A DNA stretch of 64,000 nucleotides from Eustoma russellianum (Eukaryota > Streptophyta > Magnoliopsida > Gentianales > Gentianaceae): assembly GCA_036186865.1 (NCBI GenBank), contig AP025055.1:9557488-9621487 (forward strand). The letters are read 5' to 3'. Made by a program: the position numbers and the translations under genes. Shown here piece after piece: positions 55,061 through 64,000 of this stretch (positions within the stretch are counted from its first letter, which is position 1; every line of letters starts with the position of its first letter). Below the pieces are notes generated by a model. It saw only the letters and a list, made by a program, of their open reading frames with translations, did no database searches and was not told where the DNA came from.

Positions 55061-57644
55061 TGTCATACCCCGTGACTTTTAAGCACGACTTTCGATACTT
55101 AAAGGTCAACCTTAAATGCAATTTAATTAATGATGTAGGGTGTGAGACTTAGTTATTTAAAATATAGGAAAATAAGAAAAATGGGTGAAAAGTAGAATTA
55201 AAAGTAATTAAAGAAATTACCTAAAAGGTCCTTACTAAAGGATAGGGGAGTTACACAACAGATAGTATAACTCCCCATTCATCTAAGGGGGACGGTTAAA
55301 ACAGAGGAAAAAGGGAGAGAAACCGTAGGAGAAAAGAGAAGGAGAAAAGGAGAGGAAGAAGAAGAAGAGAAGAAGAAAAAGGAAGGAAGAAGGTCAATCT
55401 AAGTGCAATCCTTACCGAAATTCTGCAGCCAATTCGTAAGCTTAACTAGAAACAAAGGCAAGTAATCTTTCTATACGCTTTACGCTAATTTTGATACCTC
55501 AGGCCCCATGTTCTTACAAAGAGAAAACTTGGATCACACATTAGTAGCTTTGGTTTGCTTATGTTAAATGCTTTACTATATGTAATTTTTGTTGTTGTTG
55601 ATGGTGTATAGTCACGTTCTTTGGGCCAATTTCTAAAAAGGGTTATGTGGTGATCTTTGTTGATATTTTGCCCATAAAAGTGTTTATCCGTAATGTGTTC
55701 CTTGTTTTGGTATGAGTTCTTGAGTTCATTAAGTACATCCTAAGTGTTTTGAGTGTAATTGCAAAAGGTTGAAGGATTAAAGATGACATTGTTGTAGGTA
55801 TGTTGTGTTGGAAAGTTTGAAGAGATATTGGAAGTGTGGTTGATAGAGGGCCTAGGATGGACACTACTTTATGTGTTTAAGAATCAATTCATGTTAGATT
55901 GGGTCTTAAGCATGATGGATCTAGGTGCTAAGATGGATTTTGAAGTGTAAACATGTAAAGGTTGAAGGAGGAAGGTGAGGGAGAGAAGTTACTGCAGAAA
56001 AACTGCAATTCTGAACCGTCAGAACACTTCGAACACCTACATTAGGTGCTTCATGTCACATTAGGCGCCTAATGTAGGCGTCCAATGTGTCCCAGAGCAT
56101 CCCCGTACACTTCGAATACCTACATTAGGCGCTTCAAGTCACATTAGGCGCCTCATGTAGGCGTTCGATGTATACGGCACATCCCCGAACACTTCGAACG
56201 CCTAGTATAGGTGCCCCATGTCCACAATAGGCGCCTCATGTGGCGTTCGAAGTATACTGGAAGTCTTTTTGACTCTTTAGGCGCCCTATGTATGTGTAGT
56301 AACTCTATAGACTTGTTATGAACATAAAATGCAAGGGTATTTGAGGTGTAATTGAGGGATAGATGGTAAGTTTGACTAAAAGAATAAGACTGAATCCCAA
56401 GTGAATTAGTGAGACGAACGGACTTGGAAAGATGCGAACATGGAGTGTTTGAGGTGCAAAACCGTATACTTGGTATGTAAGATGGGTGTGTGTATGTTAC
56501 ATGTTTGATACGAAGTTACATGTGCATCCTGCATCATGACATGAGCACTTGCATTGACTTGATAATTGCTTTGCCAAAGAACATGTGTTTACAAGAAAAG
56601 ATCAAAGTTTTCAAAAGGCAAACTATGGCTGCTGGTTGATCGCAGGATATAAAAGTCACGTCTGCGAAAGCAGGGTATAAAAGCGTGACCTGTGAATCAA
56701 CAGCAGGGTATAAAATATTTTGTGGGGCCATGGACCTATCAGCACGGATATATGATGTATGTAATGGGGCCATGGACCTTTCAGCATGGGGTATAAAGTT
56801 ATATGTTATGGGGCTGTGGAGCTTTCAGCACGGGGTATAAAGTTCTGTTTGCTGTGGACTGATCAACCACAGGGTATAAAGTTCTTCTACGCGAAGAATA
56901 TGATAAGAAGAGTTATTAAATGCTTTGTGAAATGACACGCATGACATGTTTATGAAAGAGGACATATGCATGGGTGTTGTGTGTGGTGTTAAAGAAGTAC
57001 ATGCATCATGATACACGAAGCATAAGATGTGACATGCAAGAAATGTGACTGGTTTATGTCTTGCTTATGTGATATGTTGCTTTAGTACATGTTTATTCTC
57101 GTATCCGTGTATCATTTATGTGATTCATCTGTTTTGAGGAATTATTATAAAGATGCTATTTGCTAACCCGAGCACCTTATTTTGGACATTGACTTATATA
57201 CTGGTGACTCGTCGTGTGTGATCCCGTAAGGTGTATAGACGGGTTACTTGCTGGCGATATTTTCGCTAAGAATAGATACTCTATTCCTTTTCAGGTGAGC
57301 CGGAATATGAAATGATATTTGTCGAAGACGATGGCGAGTGGGCTCAATGGGATGACGGGCATGGAAGTAGATAGATGCTTGATTACTCTCCTTAAGTTTG
57401 AAAACTCAATGTGTATTATGTTGTTCTGGAAGTTATGTTAGCTAGTTGAACAAACACCTTTTATTTCCGCTGTATTTTCTGGTTACACTAATGATGGTGA
57501 AGTTTTAAATTTTACAACGTTTCCGCCGATTTATCTTACGTCATGGATGATGTACGCTTGATCTGCTTTGACGCTTCGTAGTTTTCATAGTAGACTACGG
57601 CGGGTGCACTGGTTCCGATTACAGGTTCGGGCCGGGGCGCTAAA
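55061..57644 (+). repeat. 3' LTR of element H (2584 bp)
   Basis: TGTCATACCC at the left; the right end reads GGGGCGCTAAA, so the terminal CA has mutated to AA. Collinear with the 5' LTR, with substitutions and small indels chiefly in the AGGCGCC array. Confidence 0.92.
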
Positions 57645-57649
57645 GTTTT
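57645..57649. other. Right target-site duplication of element H (GTTTT)
   Basis: Exact match to 48326-48330. Confidence 0.93.
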
Positions 57650-57768
57650 CCACTAAATTGGACAAAAAAGAGGTCAAATTTACCAGCAGCATTGGCAACA
57701 ACGTTTCCCAGGTACCCGCATGGCGAATTTCGTCCTCAGCGCTCCATGTGTCAACCCATTTGGGCTAA

Positions 57769-58227
57769 AATGTGCTCCTAAATACCAAGAGTGACATCAC
57801 AAAATCAGAGCATCTTTAAACCAAAACCCACATTCTTAACTACAAACAAAATATAAATAGCAACAGGTAATTCTTTAGTCATAAAGAATTAAGCCTGAAT
57901 GAAGCATATCAAAACCTAAACTGTCGAGATACACCCGTTGGTGGTATCACCATATTCATGCCATCAAAAACTTGTTAGAGCTTGTTAGACAACACGATTC
58001 TATACAATGTGTTCGTGTGAAATAAAGCAACAGCCGACCTACCGAGCTTATGGCAGGTTGGATCGATCAGTCAGGTGATATCAGTCCAAGCAGCACAAAT
58101 GAGTTTGCATCCTGGACAGACAGCCGACCTGCCGACCTCAGCGCGGCTGCACTACAGAACAGCAGTGCTATGCTATCAGCCGTCTGGCCGAGCTCAGCAC
58201 AACAGCATTGCAGAACACCAGTTCTGC
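57769..58227. other. Unassigned DNA between H and G
   Basis: No ORF or known element recognised. A phrase AGCCGACCT.CCGA occurs twice (about 58034 and 58124) and CAGAACA/GTTCTG pairs occur near 58212. It may be further host sequence or an old LTR. Confidence 0.4.
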
Positions 58228-59058
58228 TGTTGGAAAAGTATGTCTAAAGTACTTTAAAATTTACTCCAAACTTATATAAAAACATGTAAGATGTTGTTTG
58301 GGAGATTGAAGGATGATTTGAACACTTTGAACTTGTAAGAAATCACTTGGATCGATCCATGTATAAGTTGGATCGAACCAAGTGAAAGCTGAAATGAAGT
58401 TGAGTGTTCTGTTGGTCAGAAATCGATCACATCGATCGATCGATGTATACATCGATCGATCGATGTGGTATGGATGCAATTTTGGAGCTCTCTATCCAAC
58501 ATAGATCGATCACATGGATCGATCAATGTGACATACGATCGTCCGATGTTGGCAAGGTGCAAAGTTAGAGATCTCTGTCCAACATCGATCAATCGATGAG
58601 CCAAAAGACAGGGTTTTCACTTTGAATTGCAACTTTTGATCCAATAATCATCTCCCTTCATACATGAATGTTATGCAACTGACATGGAGATTAATTAAAC
58701 TGCTGAAAATGGTTTTTAAAATGGTATTTTACACAACCCAAGGCCTATAAATAGTAGGCCTTGTTATATTAAATAATATACAAGAACTTTTGCAAAGTTT
58801 GAGATTTCAGCATATTCTCCTCTAATTCTCTCTTCTTCTTCCTAACTATCAAACACTTCTCTATGCAAGTTCATCTTTCTCTCGTAGAGTGAATGAAAGG
58901 AAGAAGCTGTTACATCCTGGGAGGCTTGTGCCATGTAGTTCACATTGCTCGTGGTGGAGATATTTTAGCTTTAAGGACAGCAACTTATGTTGTGTCTTGG
59001 CTTTCTATTATCTTTGTTCTTTCCATTTGGTATCCATATTCTTTTATATATTCCAACA
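58228..59058 (+). repeat. 5' LTR of element G (831 bp)
   Basis: Starts TGTTGGAA and ends TTCCAACA, eight-base perfect inverted ends. Contains a cluster of ATCGATCGATGT palindromes (58340-58600). TATAAATAG at about 58746 is a plausible TATA box. No 3' copy is in the window, so the ends rest on the inverted termini and on the position of gag. Confidence 0.75.
58428..58467. repeat. 40-bp perfect palindrome in G LTR
   Basis: Two copies of the self-complementary 18-mer ACATCGATCGATCGATGT are separated by AT and flanked by C and G, so the whole 40 bases equal their reverse complement. Further ATCGATC motifs lie on both sides. Confidence 0.95.
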
Positions 59059-59084
59059 ATCTTAAAGCTAAATTTCAATTCGAT

Positions 59085-59885
59085 ATGGCTTCCAAACACC
59101 ATGTTATTCCTGATATGTCCAAGGTGGAACCTTTTGATGGAAAATTCTTCAAAATGTGGTCTGTTAAGGTTGTATTTTTCCTTGAGATGTTGTCTGTCTT
59201 CTACGTTCTTACCAAGGAGAAACACACTGATGAAGGAGAATTACTCAAGTATGAAGTCGATAACATAACCTGCAGGGGTCATATCCTGCATTTTCTGTCA
59301 AACTCCCTATTTGACATTTATGTCAAATTTTCATCTCGAAGGGAGATTTGGAGAGCACTTCAGAACAAGTATGGTTCTGAAGATGTTGGAAGAAGGAAGT
59401 ATGTGGTGAGTGAGTTCCTCAAGTTTCAAATAGTTGACAACATACCTCTAATTGATCAAATCAATCAATTCCAACAACTGGTGGATAATCTCGAATAAGA
59501 AGTCATCAAAATAGATGAAACACTCCAGGCTGCCTCCTTGTCGGAGAAATTACCCTGTTCATGGAGCAAGCATAAGAAGAGAGGTAAGCATGATGACGCT
59601 AAGCTTACCATGGACGGTGTCATCAAACACATATGCATTGAAGAAAACAACCGGCTGGAGGACGCAGAGGGTGCTGAGAATGAATCTCAAGCCAACATTC
59701 TGGAGCATAATTCAAAGACAAAGAGACAAAAGGTCCAAAATGTAAAGCTCACAACAACAAAGGTAAAAATTTTGTGCAGGGACAAAGGAAGCCCAAAGGA
59801 CTTTGCTGGATTTGTGGAAAGGCTGGACACAAAGCCTTTTTCTACAACAAAAGGAAAGGACAAGGGAGTTGTCATGCAAATTTAG
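59085..59885 (+). pseudogene. gag: Gag of element G
   Basis: ATG at 59085, 26 bases after the LTR. Capsid domain: VEPFDGKFFKMWSVKVVFFL, EIWRALQNKYGSED, FLKFQIVDN. A TAA at 59496-59498 interrupts; the same frame then continues from 59538 (KHKKRGKHDDAKLTMDGV). In another frame from 59774 the knuckle CWICGKAGHKAFFY is visible; its fourth ligand Cys is Tyr, so zinc binding is probably lost. Confidence 0.85.
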
Positions 59886-60508
59886 TGGAGCACGACGGTA
59901 GAAGCGGGAGCAAGGACGAGGAGGTCATCGATGCGGTCATCGTGGACGAGGTAAACCTTGTTGGAGGTGCTACAGAATGGGTAGTTGATACCAGAGCCAC
60001 AAGCCACATTGTTACCAGTAGAGATCTATTTCTTTATTTTCAAGAGATAGATAGTGGAGACCAGGTTTTTCATGGGGATGCACGAAGAACCCGTATTCTC
60101 GAGAAGGGGAAAGTGCTTCTTAAGTTAACTTCTAGAAAAAGACTGGAATTGAGTAATGTGCTCTACGTTCCTACTATACTTAGGAATTTGATTTCTGGAG
60201 CACTTCTAAAAAAGGCCAATCTTAAACTCATTTTTCATTCTGATAAGTTAGTACTTACTAGAACTGGGGAATTCATCGGGAAGGGATTCTATAATGCTGG
60301 ATTATTTGTAACTGATGCTACTTGTATTACAAATAAGAATATGTCTTCTTCCGTTTGCTTGATTGATTCTTATAATTTTTGGCATGCTAGACTAGGTCAT
60401 GTTAATATTTATGCTTTAAAAAGGTTAAAAAGCATGAATGTCATTTCTACAAAAAATGAAGATAAATTTGAAATATGTGAATATTGTGTTGATGCCCAAG
60501 CATCATAA
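59886..60508 (+). pseudogene. pol: Protease and pre-integrase region of element G
   Basis: Plus-strand frame 59774-60508. The protease active-site segment reads WVVDTRATSHIV, where DTG has become DTR, which should inactivate it. VLYVPTILRNLISGALL is the protease C-terminal part, and FWHARLGHVN with CEYCVDAQ is the pre-integrase zinc segment. The frame ends at TAA 60506. Confidence 0.85.
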
Positions 60509-60864
60509 GAAACCATTTAAAAGTACGGAAAGAGTCTTAGTAAACTAGACCTCATTCATAGTGACTTAGGTGACTTCAAGAATCACGTTAGTAAAGGAGG
60601 TAAAAGATATTACATAACCTTCATTGATGATTATTCGAGGTTCACTAGAGTATATTTACTAAGTCATAAAGATGAGGCTGAGGAAATGTTCAAGAAATTT
60701 AAAAATGAAGTAGCGAATCAATTAGAAAGGAAGATCGAAAGGTTAAGATCCGATAGAGAAGATGAGTATATGAATACTTCATTGCAAAAATTTTGTGAAG
60801 AACATGGAATAATTCATGAAGTAACACCACCTTAGACTCCACAATCTAATGGTGTAGCTGAAAG
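60509..60864 (+). pseudogene. pol: Integrase of element G, first part
   Basis: Integrase core in the plus strand: HSDLGDF (first Asp, about 60553), YITFIDDYSRFTRVY, then RSDREDEY (second Asp, with the usual GG replaced). A TAG at 60835 follows the Pro-Pro of the STPPxTPQSNG region. The sequence breaks at GTAGCTGAAAG, in the catalytic-Glu segment, where the MITE was inserted. The remainder resumes at 63716. Confidence 0.85.
60857..60864. other. Left 8-bp target duplication of hAT-like MITE
   Basis: GCTGAAAG, identical to 63716-63723. Confidence 0.92.
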
Positions 60865-63715
60865 TAGGGGAGTTAACTGTTGAGAAATATGTTTGGATAA
60901 TTTTCAAAGTCATGATTTTAAGTGGCGAATGCATAAAAATGTCACACATGGTGTTATAAATGATTAAAAGCTGAAAAAGTTGAGAAAAATAACATCGATC
61001 TCTCAGGTTGTTGCACTTCGATTGATCGATTTCTAGGGTTTTGGAAATATTTTTCTAAAATACGATAAAATGGTTGTTTTTATTTGTACGTGATTTATAT
61101 ATGTTCATTATGTGGATAGTATGTGTTTTTGACGATTACAAATGACTTGTGACTAATGTGCCTTGGAAGTTTCTACAACTTACCAAAAAGGGCAAAATTG
61201 GTATTTTGAGTTTTGTAGGAACATGATATGGTGAAAATACTTCAAAGACTTATTCTCATCTTATTTATCATGACAAAGGTGTTATTATATTCATTTTTGA
61301 CCATCGGGGTCATTTCTGGAGTTTTCTCACACCAGGGGCATTTTGGTCATTTTACCCCTAAAGGGTGTTTTTGGTATTTTCACTCAAGGAATCTCTTGAT
61401 TATATTCTTATCTTCATTCTGGAGTTGATTAATGATTATCTTGAGGATTATATAGTGGTTTTATATTATTTTTCTCAAATGATGATATTATCGAGAGTAG
61501 CGGGATGTGTGACGGGTTGTGATGTCACATTCTATTTCTTTCTTGAAGACCTTCTTCTATAAGTTATTGGATTATATTTATCATCTTATCTCATAGAATT
61601 TACAGGTGTTCAAGGTGTGAAAATGATCCCACATACAAGAAGATATAGCGGGAATTTTGGTTTTATATGTTGACATAATCTTATCAACTATTATTTTTTG
61701 ATTTCTTCATCAAAAACCTGAGTTGGTATACATATATGCAATCCTCCAAAAGTGTATTAACAGGTGTAAATGATGGTGTACTCATTTTATGTCTTGGTGA
61801 CAAGTGGACCAATCAAAAAGAAGCTAGTTGGCAAAAGTTGCCGACTTGGACATTTCAAATTACTAAGACTATTTTTGGAGCTGATTTTGTTTGAATTGTT
61901 CAAATCCCATATGCCTATTATCTTGCCAATGAGTTGAGAGAATAATGGAGTTGTTATGGCTTTTATCCCACTACATTATCTTCAACATTTACAAGACAAA
62001 ATGTAGTTGAAAAAATCGGCCATGCTGAATTTCCAAGGTGGACCAATTATGTTGCTTCATTTTTCCATGTGTACAAGGTGATTAGGTGGCCAACCAATGA
62101 TGTGAAGACACTTAAGTATTGATGATTAAGATAGTGACACATTGGAGTTCTTATCTACTAGGTTCAACTCACACCATAAGTAGGAGGCAAAGGTAAAGGA
62201 GAAGAACACACTTGAAGCATACTTGAAGCAGTAGTTGAATTGTCTAGCTATTATCTTCTTCTCTCCATTTTTGTTTCATCCTTTGTAGGCAAGGTGTTAT
62301 TGTGATATTTTTTGTAGAGCTACAAGCCTCTCGTGTCTCATTTGTAAGATTGATTAGCCAAATCTATAAGGCTACATCAATAGGTGATAGAGGTGTTGCA
62401 ACCAAGAGTTGCATAGAAGGTGTTCATCCAAGTCTTGAATAGGGTTGGTGTTTAACCCAAGGATCAAGCTTGATTCTTATTGTAATTTGGTTCATACCAT
62501 AGTGAAATCCAAGGAAAGGTGTTCCTTGGAACTGGAGCAAGAATATTTACTTCCATAATCTAAATCAAATTTCACAATAACCGGGGATTTTGACTTGAAC
62601 GACTTTTTGTAACTTAGTGTAAAAGCGGGCAAACCCATATAAATTCCCCTTTATCAAAGATAGATAGACATTCCGTAACTTTAGGTCACATTGACCGAAC
62701 AAGGATAAATTCTTGGTGTTATTTTCTTGCTTCTACAATTCTTTTTTCTGCCCGTGTTTCACTGCAGTTTTAACCCAACTTCGCACGTTTTAAAAAATTT
62801 CTAAACACTTTCAAAATTCGTGATTTTTGGTGAAGTTATACTTCAGACTGTTAGCTTTCATTTGCAATAAGAATTACTTGATTTGAGCAAAGAAAAGTTA
62901 GTCTTTCAGTCATTGCAAGATAACTGCTCCAATCTGGTTGCAAGCTGACCAGTTTTGAGAAAACTTGAATTCTGTTTTAACCAAGAATTTTTTAAGCTCA
63001 GGGCCTTTAAGAATCATAAACTAGACATCCTAAGGAGTGTTTTGACATAAAGATCAACCGTTTTGGTTAAGTATTCAAAGAGAAACATGTTTTCTAATTT
63101 CAGCAACATTCTATCCATTTCTATCTAGATTGACCATCTGAATCTTTTTATTTGTTTTAAGAGTCAAACAATATTAATTTTTTCTGATTTTTGGACAGAG
63201 TCTTGTGAAGACATGGAAGTTAAGTTCTGGAAATTTTTATAATTTTTGAAGTTGTGTACAAGGATTTGTGAATTTTCAAAAACAGGTTCTGAATCTGAGG
63301 TGGTCTCAGATTCTGTTTTCAAAGGGGATTTTTATCAAGGGTAATAGTGTAATTTCTGCTAACCACTATTCATCCCTCCTCTAGCGGTGTTCATTGCAGG
63401 TGCATGGTCCAATATTAACGAACCGAGCTAAACCAAATACTACATTTTCGAATTCGGAATCATTTGGTTAAACAAACTGTTTGGCTCAGTTCATTTAGCT
63501 AAACGAACTTTAAAACTGGTTCGAGTTCGGCTTAATAACTCTTTAACTATTTAAACGAGACAAATAGTTTGTGAATAGTTTGACTCAAGTTATTAAACGA
63601 ACCGGAATAGCTGTTTGAATTTGGCTCGTTTATCGACCATTAACGAACAAATACAAACCAAACACGAACCAAACTCAAACAGTTCTCGAACTGTTCGGTT
63701 CATTGAATAGCCCTA
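60865..63715. mobile_element. hAT-like MITE (about 309 bp) split by a solo LTR
   Basis: Left end TAGGGGAGTTAAC at 60865; right end, read on the minus strand, TAGGGCTATTCAATGAACCG from 63715. These are imperfect terminal inverted repeats. The 8-bp duplication GCTGAAAG on both sides is the hAT signature. The body (63420-63715) is built of GAACC/GGTTCG-type inverted segments and codes for nothing. Excising it with its duplication restores the integrase frame of G. Confidence 0.85.
60878..63414 (+). repeat. Solo LTR of the element E family (2537 bp)
   Basis: Collinear with E's LTR (12596-15138). Starts TGTTGAGAAATATG, ends GGTCCAATA (terminal CA mutated to TA). Flanked by exact TTAAC duplications at 60873-60877 and 63415-63419, so it is a true solo LTR left by recombination between two LTRs of a full element. 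Compared with E it has a much shorter ATCGAT block and about 144 extra bases at 62538-62681. Confidence 0.93.
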
Positions 63716-64000
63716 GCTGAAAGAAAGAATAAAACACTTAAAAACATAATGAATGTTATGCTTATTAGTTCAGGTTTACCGGATAATTTGTGGGGTGAAG
63801 CTATACTTTGTGCTTGCCATATATTGAATAGAATACAACACAAAAAGACTAATAAAACCGCTTATGAACTTTGGAAATGTTATCCTCCAACTTTAGGATA
63901 CTTGAAAGTGTGGAGTGTTTAGCAAAAGTGGGTATTCCAAAATTTCAAAGGAACAAAAAAGGACCAAAAACCAAAGATTATGTGTTTATAGGATGTGCCC
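63716..64000 (+). pseudogene. pol: Integrase of element G, second part
   Basis: Begins with the second GCTGAAAG and continues the integrase from the catalytic-Glu segment: ERKNKTLKNIMNVML, SSGLPDNLWGEAIL, KTAYELWKCYPP, LKVW. A frameshift or stop occurs at about 63918. It runs to the window end. Confidence 0.87.

Larger units (their letters stand above)
48331..57644 (+). mobile_element. Element H: Ty3/gypsy chromovirus (Tekay-like), RT deleted
   Basis: Plus-strand element with 5' LTR, PBS, gag, protease, remnant of RT, RNase H, integrase, chromodomain-like C terminus, PPT and 3' LTR, flanked by exact GTTTT duplications. Domain order PR-RT-RH-INT and the C-terminal chromodomain indicate a chromovirus, probably Tekay/Del. 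The RT core is missing, two short GT-AG inserts interrupt coding, and a frameshift and several stops are present. The LTRs are similar, with indels mainly in their repeat arrays. Confidence 0.92.
48081..57768 (+). pseudogene. Unrecognised ORF interrupted by element H
   Basis: If element H and one copy of GTTTT are removed, 48081-48330 joins 57650-57768 to give an open frame of about 122 codons ending in TAA. An ATG occurs at 48132. The translated left part includes EANGIPPEWPQFSPQPPRR; the right part includes KKEVKFTSSIGNNV and VPAWRISSSALHV. The composition is unlike the surrounding elements. I do not recognise the protein. It could be a host exon or a chance open frame, and the join is inference. 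Confidence 0.35.
58228..64000 (+). mobile_element. Element G: Ty1/copia retrotransposon, 5' part, with nested MITE and solo LTR
   Basis: 5' LTR (58228-59058), gag from 59085, protease, pre-integrase and integrase on the plus strand, running off the right edge before RT. The integrase is split by a hAT-like MITE (60865-63715), itself split by a solo LTR. Stops and frameshifts make G inactive. The gag and integrase resemble element B's, suggesting the same broad copia group, but the LTRs are unrelated. Confidence 0.88.

Noticed and set aside
58034..58227. LTR beginning at about 57969 (TTGTTAGAGC)
   Set aside because: No matching end, PBS or second copy could be found.

Overview
The window looks like heterochromatic or intergenic DNA of a flowering plant, most likely a eudicot; I cannot name the species. 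It is AT-rich, has no intact host gene, and is almost entirely retrotransposons: Ty1/copia elements (two SIRE-like families and three others), two Ty3/gypsy chromovirus-type elements, one RTE-type LINE, and one small hAT-like MITE. Most coding regions carry stops or frameshifts. I see no tRNA, rRNA, CRISPR array or prokaryote-type operon.

Layout. (1) 1-15138 is a nest. Element E (SIRE-like copia, plus strand) keeps only its 3' half (10263-12230) and 3' LTR (12596-15138). Element D (copia, plus, 3' LTR 8827-10262) sits in E's integrase region. Element C (SIRE-like copia, minus, LTR 1058-4116, open gag 1-1003) apparently sits in D's leader, so the left halves of all three lie outside the window. 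(2) 15139-19179 is mostly non-coding: LTR-like repeat DNA, a degraded LTR relic (16915-17884), and a stretch that may be host or intron sequence. (3) 19180-36844 is SIRE-like element A (minus). Its 3' LTR is split by copia element B (21589-28570, minus) with an exact CTAGT target duplication. (4) 37060-39350 is a 5'-truncated RTE LINE. (5) 39780-47844 is element F (minus), a gypsy-type element with LTRs, PBS and PPT but almost no coding sequence (LARD-like). (6) 48331-57644 is element H (plus), a chromodomain gypsy element with an exact GTTTT target duplication. It lacks nearly all of its reverse transcriptase, carries two short intron-like inserts, and interrupts an open reading frame (48081-48330 plus 57650-57768). 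(7) 58228-64000 is copia element G (plus). Its integrase is split by a hAT-like MITE with an 8-bp duplication, and the MITE is split by a solo LTR of the E family with a 5-bp duplication.

How it fits together. Order of insertion can be read from the nests: E before D before C; A before B; G before the MITE before the solo LTR. The youngest recognisable coding region is C's gag, open over its whole visible length. F and H share the PBS context, PPT context and LTR-end motif, so F could have been mobilised by an H-like relative; H itself has no RT. The most promising unusual signals are the two GT-AG mini-introns in H, the TATAAA arrays in H's LTRs, and self-palindromic ATCGAT clusters shared by LTRs of two unrelated copia lineages. 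I did not find a clearly new gene system.
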